From contig NC_062256.1 of NCBI RefSeq assembly GCF_905475465.1, forward strand, positions 1,435,662 through 1,499,661: a stretch of 64,000 nt of DNA. Reading direction: 5' to 3'. Below are positions 47,211 to 57,600 of this stretch, piece after piece. Each line of letters opens with the position of its first letter. Position 1 is the stretch's first letter. Both the position numbers and the translations under genes were made by a program. The stretch is from Pieris napi. Lineage: Eukaryota; Arthropoda; Insecta; Lepidoptera; Pieridae. The notes under the pieces are model-generated. The model had not been told where the DNA came from, ran no database searches, and saw nothing but the letters and a program-made list of their open reading frames with translations.

Positions 47211-48026
47211 GAGACACGCGACAAGATCTGTATTATCGTTTAACATCACAATGCTTTAATAATTACATAATTATATTGTTAATGTTAATAGATAAAGGCG
47301 TATATTATTTTTTTTTATTTCATGGTGGTCGCAGTGGCAAAACAGTGTGTTCTAGTGGTTTGACCTCATGATATTCAAAGTCTGTATTCAATATTTTTTT
47401 AAACTTGTACTGTGAGTTCTACGAGTATATGGGGTTATAGCGTCACTGGATTTAATGTAAAAAAAAAAGTTTTTCATAAAATCGATAGTATATTATACTG
47501 ATAAATTTAATATGCTATAATTTTATCAGGAAAATCCTTAGTTTTAGTTTTTATTATGAAATTAAACAAATCAGTCCCAAGTATTTTGGCATTAATGTTA
47601 ATTATAATATTTTATCTTATAATCACAATCACAAGTTTTTTTGTAAGTTTAAAGATTATTTATTTAATTCCAAACTGTTACTTCTTGCATTTTAATAATA
47701 TTAATCTAATCACTCTAAATATTTGTATATTAATAGCTAATAATAACAAATGACTGTATAAATGGGTAACAAACTAATATTTTGTATTTAATATAAATTT
47801 TGAAAGAGGTCATATAATTATTAATAATAAAACAATAATCACAGTTGAGGGACTAAGTTACCTGCGCGAAATTTGACAGTGACCCATATACTATTCATTA
47901 GTCACACAATGCGTGTTGTAACATCGATGCGACCTACCAGCATATTTGTAAAAAATATTGTACATATTCTTAGCAACTAATATTTTTATTTTACATAGCT
48001 TATTTTTAAATAGTTTCAAAACGATG
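47211..48026. other. Intergenic, AT-rich, nothing recognised
   Basis: No supported gene or repeat boundary. A small hydrophobic open frame at 47556-47753 is AT-driven and has no context. Confidence 0.4.
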
Positions 48027-48537
48027 TGGGTCATAAACAAATCCGGTATGAAAAAAATAAAAAAATAAAAAGTAGTTTTTTTTTTGTTTTAATCAGCATT
48101 TATTAAGAAAAAAGATAAAATAATCATGGGAAAAATATTATCAGAGATCGAAGCCTTAATTTGTACTAATAACTAGATATTTTAATTATTAACTATCCAC
48201 AGAATAGACAACAAAATCAACAGAAAAGATAAAATGTGTATTTTGGCTACGTATAACTAAACTAAAAATGATATTTTTCTTAGAATCATTATAATCTGGT
48301 TGTATTATACTACTTCAATTTAAAATGAGATAAAAAAATAAACTCTAGTTTAAAAAAAAAAATATTATTTTATGTCCACAGAAGAGATTTCTTTTCGGTC
48401 GACTCTTAATTAAATATTACTATCAATCAACTATAGCTGAGCTCTACAAATAAAGTGAGAAAATAGATCATAAAACAAAAGATGACGAAACTATAGCGTG
48501 TTACAAACGTCATCGCTTATAGTATCCTAGAACTACG

Positions 48538-50811
48538 CTAGAATATAGGTTCGTCATCTTCGCTGTCAGAGAAGGGATTGAAAACTAGTCTTTTAGCCTG
48601 CTGAGGTTGTATAATCAAGTCGTCTTCATCGCTGCCGTCTGTGCGTAATGGATGAATACGTTGTAGAGGAAAAATTACATCTGAATCATCAGAGTCTGAT
48701 AGGAACCTCGATCTCTTATAGGGACGTGAGATGTGAGGGGGATCCTGAGAAACTGTTTCTTCTTCAGGTGTAACCAGATTTGATCTATAAGTAACTGTAG
48801 AAGCATTGGCTGTGTCTACACTTCTCGGAGATATATTTCTTGCGTCAGCTAAACTCACGGGACTATGTGATCGCGTATCAGCGACTGGAACCTTTATCTG
48901 ACCCATTTCAAAATGTGGACAAACTGCATTTGTAGCACAAGACAGACAACTAAGCCTCCTTACATGTAAAATATTTGGTTCGCTTCGATTCCAAGAAAGT
49001 TGGTGAATCTTAAATGTCCCTTTATAAGCATTCATTTTATTTTTGGCGACCATTTCTTGAATATCTTGCACATTTGGATCTCCTATTCCGTAAATCTCTA
49101 TACCTTTACAATTTTCTTTTAAACATAACATAAGAGAACCATAATCAGGGACGTCTTTACCCATTGCGACTGAATTGTCACATAGCCTTTTGATGCAACC
49201 ACCCACTCCGTCAGGGGCACCTTTGCCATGACCTTTCTCACTGTAGTGCCATATAATATTGTTGACATCATTTAAATCTTGGCTTATGAAGTTTACAATT
49301 AAAAAGAACATAGATTTGTTTCGGTACTGCGTTGTTGGACCGTCACTTAATATGTGTAATTCTGTTAAGTTCGGACTAATTTCTTTGATTCTCTGTAAGA
49401 TTGGTTTAAGGTGAGCACAGATCATCACAGGATCATGACGCAAATTTTCTGAGATAGAGCACATAGACGTAGTTTGAAAACCATTATTAGGTGATTCAGC
49501 ATTGCTATAGTAAACGCAAGTATGAAGAGACAATTGAGGCTTAGAGCCACCAAAATGAGCGGACTGAACCTCAGCGCTGTATTTACAATGATAATTTTCT
49601 GAGAAATCTATATGCAATAAGCCTTCAGCAGAACTTAATTGTTGTTTAACTGTTTGGATTGATCTTATTTGATGAATCATATTTGCTACATGTTGCATGA
49701 ATAACGGTAAATTAGAATGTAATAACTTCACTAGAGAGCCTTTCATAGTTTTAACAGTTTCTTTCAAACATTTCTTGTATTTTTTGTGTTCGCCTTTGAC
49801 AATAACATCTACATTTTTAGTGACCCATCTATCATAAGTAATGTAATCGTTTTCATTAAAATTATTAATCACAAGTTTCTTATTTCGGCAGCTCTGACAC
49901 TCTCTCTCTAAACATTTAGGATTCAGTGTATTATTACAGCACAGTACCTTAACAGCATCAGAAGCAGATCGGTAAGAGACAACTTTCGCCTTTTGAAGTG
50001 ATCGAATGATTTGATCATTATTTTCATGCAAAGTACAAAGACACGTGTTTCTTGCTGATGTTTTCGGAAACAATACCCAAAAAGGACGATATCTACGAAA
50101 AGTCTGGTATGAAATCTTAATCCCTGTTTTGCTTTGGAATATCACATGTAAGTTTAAGAGTGTGTCATTCAGTAAACGAATTTGCCGCTTGCTTTTCTTC
50201 CGGGTTATTGTCTCATTTTTCCCTGATGTTAATCTACTGTATTCATCTTGTATTAAATAATCATACACAGCTTTTCTGACGTTTGTTCTCAAGGCTTTAT
50301 TTTTAGGACTAGCCACATTCGACGCTTTCTGCTTTCTTTCTTCTAGCCTCCGTATTCGCATTCTATATTTTTTTATTTGTTTTGCCATATGTAATACCTT
50401 TTTCTTTAGAGTCTCATTTTCAATTTTTTTTTCTCTTTTGTTCCGAGCAGCTACTGCACGTCCGACTTCAATTCGGGAGAATGATGAAGATGGACTTGGT
50501 GGTGGAGTATTTTCTTGTATGAGAGCGCTGGTAGCTTTTCGCATCTTTAGTAATTGTCGTCGTTTCTTTGATTTTTCACGCCACATTTTTCTTATTTCTC
50601 GCTGTTTTCTGGGTGTATAATCATCGATAGTTTTGATTTCTCCTCTGTCCTTTTTCATATGGTACCTTTCCCTATCTTTTTTGCGTATCTCTTCAACAGC
50701 AGCTTCAGTTAATTTTGCCCGCGCTCGGCGCATACTTAATTTTTTTTGTACACGACGTCTTATCTTTTTTACTTCAGCAGTCAGATGTCTATTTCTATTT
50801 GTTCTAGGCAT
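48538..50811 (-). CDS. Transposase-like protein, single exon (757 residues)
   Basis: An uninterrupted frame from ATG 50811 (MPRTNRNRHLTAEV) to TAG 48538. Residues 1-95 and the coiled stretch around 125-165 are very basic and would bind nucleic acid. A Cys/His-rich segment follows (CLCTLHENN; CCNNTLNPKCLERECQSC near residues 270-310), a likely zinc site. The middle holds acidic blocks typical of an RNase H-like (DDE) fold: LHIDFSENYHCKYS, ILSDGPTTQYRNKSM and EKGHGKGAPDGVGGCIKR. A second Cys pair (RRLSCLSCATNAVCPHF) precedes a Ser/Asp-rich acidic tail. I know such proteins as uncharacterised insect and cnidarian entries but cannot name the superfamily. An acceptor-like tattgtttcag sits just 5' of the ATG. 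The intact frame suggests a young element or a domesticated gene. Confidence 0.7.
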   Translation of the reverse strand: MPRTNRNRHLTAEVKKIRRRVQKKLSMRRARAKLTEAAVEEIRKKDRERYHMKKDRGEIKTIDDYTPRKQREIRKMWREKSKKRRQLLKMRKATSALIQENTPPPSPSSSFSRIEVGRAVAARNKREKKIENETLKKKVLHMAKQIKKYRMRIRRLEERKQKASNVASPKNKALRTNVRKAVYDYLIQDEYSRLTSGKNETITRKKSKRQIRLLNDTLLNLHVIFQSKTGIKISYQTFRRYRPFWVLFPKTSARNTCLCTLHENNDQIIRSLQKAKVVSYRSASDAVKVLCCNNTLNPKCLERECQSCRNKKLVINNFNENDYITYDRWVTKNVDVIVKGEHKKYKKCLKETVKTMKGSLVKLLHSNLPLFMQHVANMIHQIRSIQTVKQQLSSAEGLLHIDFSENYHCKYSAEVQSAHFGGSKPQLSLHTCVYYSNAESPNNGFQTTSMCSISENLRHDPVMICAHLKPILQRIKEISPNLTELHILSDGPTTQYRNKSMFFLIVNFISQDLNDVNNIIWHYSEKGHGKGAPDGVGGCIKRLCDNSVAMGKDVPDYGSLMLCLKENCKGIEIYGIGDPNVQDIQEMVAKNKMNAYKGTFKIHQLSWNRSEPNILHVRRLSCLSCATNAVCPHFEMGQIKVPVADTRSHSPVSLADARNISPRSVDTANASTVTYRSNLVTPEEETVSQDPPHISRPYKRSRFLSDSDDSDVIFPLQRIHPLRTDGSDEDDLIIQPQQAKRLVFNPFSDSEDDEPIF

Positions 50812-50925
50812 CTTGATTTGCTGAAACAATGACAATAAACCACATACACACCAGGCTAAGTATTAAACAAGCATAATGGGTTAATGCAACATAATATTGG
50901 CAAAAAGCATACTAAGTTTCAATAA

Positions 50926-50997
50926 GAGTCACTCTTGTGGACACAGACTTTTCTGTGGCAGAGTCCACAGAAAAGACTATGTCCACAAGAGTGACTC
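50926..50997. repeat. Near-perfect inverted repeat upstream of the transposase-like gene
   Basis: Left arm 50926-50958 (gagtcactcttgtggacaca and on) pairs with 50965-50997 at 31 of 33 positions around a 6-base loop. A further 'ctccacagaaaagt' unit follows at 50996-51009. It lies about 115-185 bases 5' of the ATG. Confidence 0.85.
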
Positions 50998-51867
50998 TCC
51001 ACAGAAAAGTTTGTCCACGGAAGGGTAAACCAATCAAAACAAGCGGTATAACACGTGGCATTTATAGGTTAGCTCGTAACGCACCTTGTTTTTGTAAATG
51101 GACGCCAATAACAATAGCTATAAATAGATTTACGTATATTTCAATAAAACACTTACCGTACCATAGAAGTCACAGAAAAGTCGCAACCATCTTTGACATT
51201 AAAGTAAAACAATTACTAATAGGCGAGATTTGTATTTTAAATAACGGAGCGCTTGCATACACTGCATGGACTAAGCTATACTTGAACTGACAGATTGAAA
51301 TGTTGCCAGTTAAAATAAATATTCTACGGTTGCGTTCCAATTATCGACTCTTCATAATCAATTTATTTGGACCACGGAAGGAGGCGGCGGTACCGATAAC
51401 AATTTGTTTATGTATCGAAGGAATTTTGGTTTAAATATTATTTATAGTGGAATACTATATTTCGATTATATGAATAACAGATAAAATAGGCGATGTATTT
51501 CAAATTTTAAATTATTATATTTTAATTTTGTTCATGAAGTTCGAAACCTAGGCTGGAAACGATCCACGGAAAGGTACCAAAAGGCTGTTTTTATTTTAAT
51601 ATTTTTAAAAGTAATAATACGAATATAAAAATTTCCATGCGCGTCAGTTATATGTACTTATAGTAAATAATGGAAGGTAATAATATGACTGGTTTACATT
51701 GTTTTAGTTAATTTTGAGACAACGCACACATTTTTTAAATGTTCTGTTTATGACCCATGTACATTACTAATAAAGTATCTTTGAACCCGGGTTTATATGT
51801 TCAGTTGTTAAACATACAATCCGGTAGACCAACGTGTTTTAATTACTATCAGTATTTTTAATTGCAG

Positions 51868-52998
51868 CTAGAAACACTACCAGAAGACATCGTGAAGCGA
51901 AAATGCATAGAGCTATTTAGAAAATTCTTGAGAAAATCTTTGATTTTTCTAAATCAACAAATGTCTGCTGTAATCTGTCAGAAGTGTATCCTCCTCGAAT
52001 CATATATAATACAAAAAAAGAGTCAAAAAGCTTTCAAAACTAAATTTACCTATATACTATAGTATTATACATTTACGAATGATCGCCTTTGTACAAAATA
52101 CAGTTTTTTTAGGAGCCTGCATATCGGCTCGAGATACCTTTAAAAAACATACTTAAAACATTTATTCATCCGTATTCATTCATTAGCCTTTATTGCTGAC
52201 ACCCAGTACAATTTAATACCAATTATTTAAGTTACATAAAAAAAAAACATCTAATACATAAATAAAACTTAATCTAATACGTCACTTGACCCGTTTTAGG
52301 TAGTCAGCGTGTCCTGTGACACGTAGGCCTCTTCCAGCTGTTTCCATTATTTTCTGATGTTAGCTCTTCTTCTCCAAGTTGTGCCTCCTATTATGTTTAT
52401 ATCGTCTGCCCATCTCTTGCTCGGTCTTCCTCTTTTCCTTTTTCCATCACTTGGTTGCCATTCTGTAATTATTTTTGTCCATTTCAACCTGCTATCTCTC
52501 GTCATGTGCCCAGTCCATTCATCCATATAAAAATATATTATTATTTATCGTTATACACAAGAACTCGATACATGTTACATACATTTTAATCGAAATTGGC
52601 TTTTTTTTTACTTAAAAATTTAAATTACTTGTTTCAAGGTGTCATGTGTGTCAATGATGTAATGGTTTTCAAATATTTTATAAAACAAAAAACTTGGCGA
52701 TTAAAAAGAGTGGCGGAGTTTTTGCCAGATTCTCGTCCGTTCTACGCCTTTGATTTGAAAGCAGAAAATGTAAATTTAGAATATTCCCGATAAGAAGAAA
52801 TCTTTTTTGATTTTTCAGGTCTACCTGGTAAACGAACCTCAAACCTTCACCTCACCCGTAGTAGTTATTCCTATGACAATCACCATGAACCACAACGTGA
52901 TACGCTCGGACTGCCTCTCGCTTTGTCCGCGGGAGAGGCCACAGACCGCATGGAACTGTTGACTCGGGGTGGGAGGCTATGAGACTTATCGAGTAGTT
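51868..52998 (+). pseudogene. Relic of a PAO-2-like gene (parts of exons 6 and 7)
   Basis: After attgcag at 51867, the exon 6 sequence (LETLPEDIVKRKCIELFRKF) is readable. It breaks near 51945; the exon's 3' end and donor are gone. The following intron matches PAO-2 intron 6 (for example 'ttggcgattaaaaagagtgg' near 52693). Exon 7 starts at 52820 but has several deletions and loses the frame at once, ending near 52998 with remnants of GEATD and MRL. A minus-strand LINE tail is inserted at about 52290-52530. Exons 1-5 are absent. Homology to the left stops at about 51800, close to the candidate transposon end at 51757. Confidence 0.85.
52290..52530 (-). mobile_element. LINE tail (reverse-transcriptase ORF end)
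   Basis: The minus-strand reading gives 'MDEWTGHMTRDSRLKWTKII', then 'KRKRGRPSKRWADDINIIGG' and TTWRRRA. This is the characteristic C terminus of insect RTE/Jockey-type polyproteins, with a stop in the last block. It is inserted in the PAO relic's intron. Confidence 0.75.
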
Positions 52999-53400
52999 CT
53001 GTACGGTTGTGAAGCTTGGACAACAAAAGAAGATACCCGCCGGCACCTAGAAGCATTTGAGATATGGTGTTATCGTCCGTTACTTCGTATAGGCTGGATC
53101 CAGAACGTCTCTTAACGTGAAAGAGTTAAGAAAGTTCTTAATGTCGAAAAAACTTTTGCAGGATATAAAACAAAAGAAAGTTGTGTACATGGGCCACGTG
53201 ATGCGCCATGCTACCACCTCCTTCAGTTTATTATAATGGGTAAAGTACAGGGTAAACAGCGTGTTGGAAGAAGAAAATCATTGCGGGTATTGCGACTGGA
53301 GAAGAGTTGCTGCGTGACATGACAAGACATGCTTCACGGAACTAACGGCCAACCCCCAGTAATGGAGAAGCACCAAAAAATGGAGATGATTGCAATGAAA
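52995..53400 (+). mobile_element. LINE fragment following the PAO relic
   Basis: The plus-strand reading gives 'VLYGCEAWTTKEDTRR', 'LEAFEIWCYRPLLRIGWIQN' and 'KVLNVEKT' across frameshifts. These are conserved blocks near the end of reverse-transcriptase ORFs. Confidence 0.75.
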
Positions 53401-53442
53401 GATTCCATTCGATATTGGTATCTCACGATTTGACTTGAGTTC

Positions 53443-53687
53443 AGCCCTGCGATTCTGTAACTCACTTTTCGAACTCACTCAGCGGTTTTCGCATCGGCGG
53501 TCGCTCTCAAATCAGTCGTGAAGCAGTCATTTTATGATTTGGCATTTTGAAAAGGTGGAAGCTTGTAGTTTATTGTTTATCAGAATGCCAAATCATAAAA
53601 TGACTGCTTCACGCCTGATTTCTGAGCGATCGCCGATGCGAAAACCGCTGCGTGAGTTCGAAAAGTGAGTTACAGAATCGCAGGGCT
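53443..53687. repeat. Fold-back MITE family R3, full copy
   Basis: It starts agccctgcgattctgtaact and ends with the inverse 'cagaatcgcagggct'. Arms of about 100 bp meet around 'gtagtttattgtttatcaga'. It is about 900 bp upstream of PAO-4. Confidence 0.9.
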
Positions 53688-54279
53688 GGATACGTATTTC
53701 TTGATTATTATGAATAATTGTTCTGTTATAATTTAGCCACAGACGAGTTAAAAACAATTGAAATTGACTCGCTTTTTAGCAGCCTAAAAAACATAAATCT
53801 TGCCTAAAACTATTAGCATATAATCGATGAAAGAAGTCAAGTAAGAAAAACTAAACAACTTTAATTATTTTTTATTAATAGATGTATCACGAGATTTTTT
53901 ATTTCTGATGCAAATACCTCTAAAATATATAAAAAAGTAATTGTTCAATTTGATGAAATTCTTCATATTACGTTGTAAAATTCTAAAATTTATTAAAAAA
54001 GCCTAGTTTGTGCGTCAGTACAAAAAACACCAGCTAATCATATATTAATACAAAATATTAGAAAAGCTCTTTTATTTTTCTTTCTTGACTAAAGAACTGA
54101 AGGAATATTTAAGCAAGGTTTAAGTTTTTGATGATATGCTGAAATTCAAGTCAACATTTCTTCTAACTCGATTGTGACCGAATAACAGAACTATTACTTA
54201 TAATAATCAAGAACTGTATAACTCTGCTTGTGATACCAGAACTCAAGCTCAACTGTTAGATGCGTGAGATTCACACATT

Positions 54280-54420
54280 GTTTCATCATCGGTCTTCGAG
54301 GCAGAATACGAAACTGACTGATTTTTAAGGCACTTTTTGCTGCCCGAATCATTTCGACATTATTGCTTCAAGAAAAGAGCGTACCAATTCCTAAAAGATC
54401 AGCAACGCACTTGTTTTTAA
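54280..54420 (+). mobile_element. LINE 3' scrap upstream of PAO-4
   Basis: 'gaaactgactgatttttaag' and 'gagcgtaccaattcctaaaa' match 42530-42660 upstream of PAO-3. It was duplicated with the gene. Confidence 0.65.
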
Positions 54421-54603
54421 ATATTATTTCTGTGTATGATGAGGAAAAAGTATGTGTCAGATATATAAGTCTGGTAACCTAAACGCTAATTAAAAACTCT
54501 TAGGGAAATTTTTATTCTGAGGGCAAGAGGCATGTAGGACTGTAAGATTTAAAGTTTGAATTTAAAGTAAAAAATATATGTTTTTCCTTGACAGATATCT
54601 TCA

Positions 54604-57600
54604 ATACATACATACGACGTCATAGTAGTTGGTCTGGGATGCGCCGGCGTCTCTGCCGCAAGTACATTGGCGAAAGCTGGGAAGAAAGTTCTAGCCCTCG
54701 AAGCCATGGACAGGATTGGTGGTCGAGTTCGGACTGTGCCCTTTGGTGATGGCGTTGTTGAAGTTGGTGCTGAATGGTAATTTATACGAGCCAATGTATT
54801 ATTTTGAAATCATTTATCTTAAAAGAAAAAAAGGACAATAATATATTTTTTAACGCCTTCAAATGTCCCTATGTATGCCAAAGTTGTCGTCAATGATATG
54901 GTTCTGGCTCATGGGTCTTTATATATTACTTTATGTTCCTTGTTTTACGAAGTTTCAACTTGAACTGCTTTTGAAGGGTCAGATATTTTTATTTGAATTT
55001 ATTAGGAGATTAATGTACTTACTTCAACCTGTATGTTTCACCTTTGAAGCATAAAATAGTTATCTAAATTAAATTAAATAAAAATAAAAATAAAATATTA
55101 AATACGTCCAATATATTTTAAAGGTCAAAATACATTTTTCACAATTTGTAACAGTTTCATAGCAGATATTACAAACTATTTATCATTGCTTCGTCAATTT
55201 GTTACACAAACATAAAATGCTGCAAATTAGAAATACAAAAGCTTAGAGCAAGTAACAACATGTGGAGAATTGGATTATATAAACAAAATTAATGGCGCTA
55301 CCCCGTTTCAATTGTGTAACACTAGGGTGTAATATTTCTGCTGAATCTCCTTAATTATTAGTTGGCTTTGAGTCCGAATACCTCACCTAGAAACCCGCTT
55401 TAAAGTGTGAATGTAGAAATAATTGTTTCGTCAGACGATTTTCCCAGATCCATGTGAAAGGTGCTTTCAGGATCCATGGCATAGGCAACAGCAGCACCTA
55501 CAGAACTGCTATGCAACACAACATTACCATTTTACCCCAAGATCCCACCTTCAAGGTGTACCAATCCGATGGGACGGAGACTGATGATGAATTATTATTG
55601 AACGACCTCGTGAATTTTTGCTTTGTATTGGTTGGACAAAAACATACAAATTTTATTGGTGGCATGGGAGAATTTATTACAAGCAGGTATTTTGTAAAAC
55701 GTTAATTACACAGTCTATATGTCTCAATCAGTTGAATAGTTTGTCTAGTTACTTACTTGAAAAGTGATATTGTTTTATCTAAACTAATATTATAATGGTG
55801 TAAATGCTTTCGTACACCACTAGCACCTATTTCCAGATCGTGTGCCGAAATACTTTTGTTCAATTTAAAGACGTTCTGATAATAGTCAGAGCGCTTTCTA
55901 TACACAAGCTGGTATCCTTATATTTTCCCCATTTCAGGTTACTGCCTTATGTCAAATCAAAGTATCCTTATCTGATTAAAGACACAGGTTTCTTACCAGA
56001 GTTTATAGGTCTAATGAACTCGTATATAAGCGTCCACGAGGCTACAAATGACTGGAACGAGGTCAATGTTCAGAGTGAGTACGAGGATTTAAAAGGCCAC
56101 CAACACATGAGTTGGCATAGATATGGCTACAAGACATTGTTTGAGCTGATGCTGGTAAGCTAATAGTATTTAGTATGTAAAAGGTTTCAAATATAAATCT
56201 CGTTTTTAATTTATAAACCACGGGATATGTAACTCCGCATCCTCTCCTTTGTTATGGTGAATCCTCTTTCTAGAATGTTCATCAGTATAACATACAAATT
56301 TAAGGTTAAATAATTAATAAAAAGGGACAGGTCGAAAGCACCCATAACCGACGAACATGTATGGTGAATGTGTGAAAGTGGATGAAGGGAGAGAAACATG
56401 TCAGAACTGTAGCAAGTGAAGATTCGTGGTCACTGCCTACCCCTACGGGAAAAAGGAGTTATTTAGTATTAAAAAATAATTATTCCAGAATACATACAAC
56501 AACGGACCGGGTCTACCAAACCTTGACATAAAACTGAACACGGAGGTGACGCAAATAATACGGCCAGAAGATGGCGCTGATGTAAGAGTCGTCTGCGTAG
56601 ATGGCAGCACGTACACAGCCCGTCACGTTATTGTTACGGTCTCTTTAGGGGTTTTGAAAGAACGGTAAGATTGAAACGGCTACATAGAATAAAATTTTCG
56701 GAGGATGTTCGAAGTTCTCCCTGCAGCTTTGATACGGCAGCTAATCTCCAGTCACATAAAATGGTTGGATTGCACTCCATTCCATAAATCTTACAGCCCG
56801 AGGACGCGTTTTCTTGCTTATCTGAAGCACTGGGTAACAACTCCCAATAGCTAGGGAGCTGGTGAGCAATTAAGTATTTAAGCATATTTCGTATTGATAG
56901 GAATCTCTCGCTCGCTACTCGAAAAAACAAGCTCGGTAAAATTTTTCTTAATGAACGTACAAAACGTACGCTGCGTGTAATTCAAATGGTCTGCTTTCGA
57001 AATATCAGTGGCCTGGGTATCTGCCTCATTTATGTTTTTTTTTAAATAAGAAACAACATTATCGGACGTCAAGGCAATACCATCCGTATCACCTCGACGT
57101 CCGTCGTTCCACAACCGAGCGTTTTCTAAGGCAGTTTTTGCCGCGCACCACCACTATGTGGAACCAGCTGCCCACTGAAGTATTTCAAAACCAATTCGAC
57201 TTAGGATCCTGCGAGAAAAGAGCGTACCAATTCTTGAAAGGCCGGCAATGACCTTGCGAGCCTTCTGGCAGTGTGAGTGTCCATGGGCGGCGGTATCACT
57301 TAACTTCAAATGAGCCTCCTTCCCGTTTGCCTCCTATTACATAGAAGAAAAACACAGTCAAAGAAGCAGCCACGAGCAAATGATATATCATATAGTACAT
57401 ATACCTGTTTTTTTATAACATTTTTAAGGGGCTGTCAATTGACAACGCAGCGCTGTCCTTAATGTTACTTATCGTATAATTTTTGCTCTTAAAAAGTCTG
57501 CAACATGACCAAACCATATAGATATTTAGCTCGCCAGCTCCCTAGCTACAACTTCCTAACATAAGGCTTTTATAGAATTACTAGCTGATCCGGCAAACGT

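Larger units (their letters stand above)
48027..51757. mobile_element. Candidate DNA transposon carrying the 757-residue gene
   Basis: tgggtcataaaca at 48027-48039 is mirrored exactly by tgtttatgaccca at 51745-51757. Inside these ends, 'tccacagaa'-type motifs occur on both flanks of the gene: near 48195 and 48377 on one side and repeatedly at 50950-51020 on the other, with variants near 51371 and 51562. Such subterminal repeats are usual transposase binding sites. No target duplication is evident, so the limits are tentative. Confidence 0.45.

Noticed and set aside
50812..50835. Extending the 757-residue frame 5' to a TTG at 50835
   Set aside because: TTG is not a plausible start here; the stretch reads like a splice acceptor (tattgtttcag) just before the ATG at 50811.
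54577..54603. Rescue of PAO-4 by the upstream ATG near 54579 without splicing
   Set aside because: That ATG is out of frame with the oxidase and reads through the splice acceptor.
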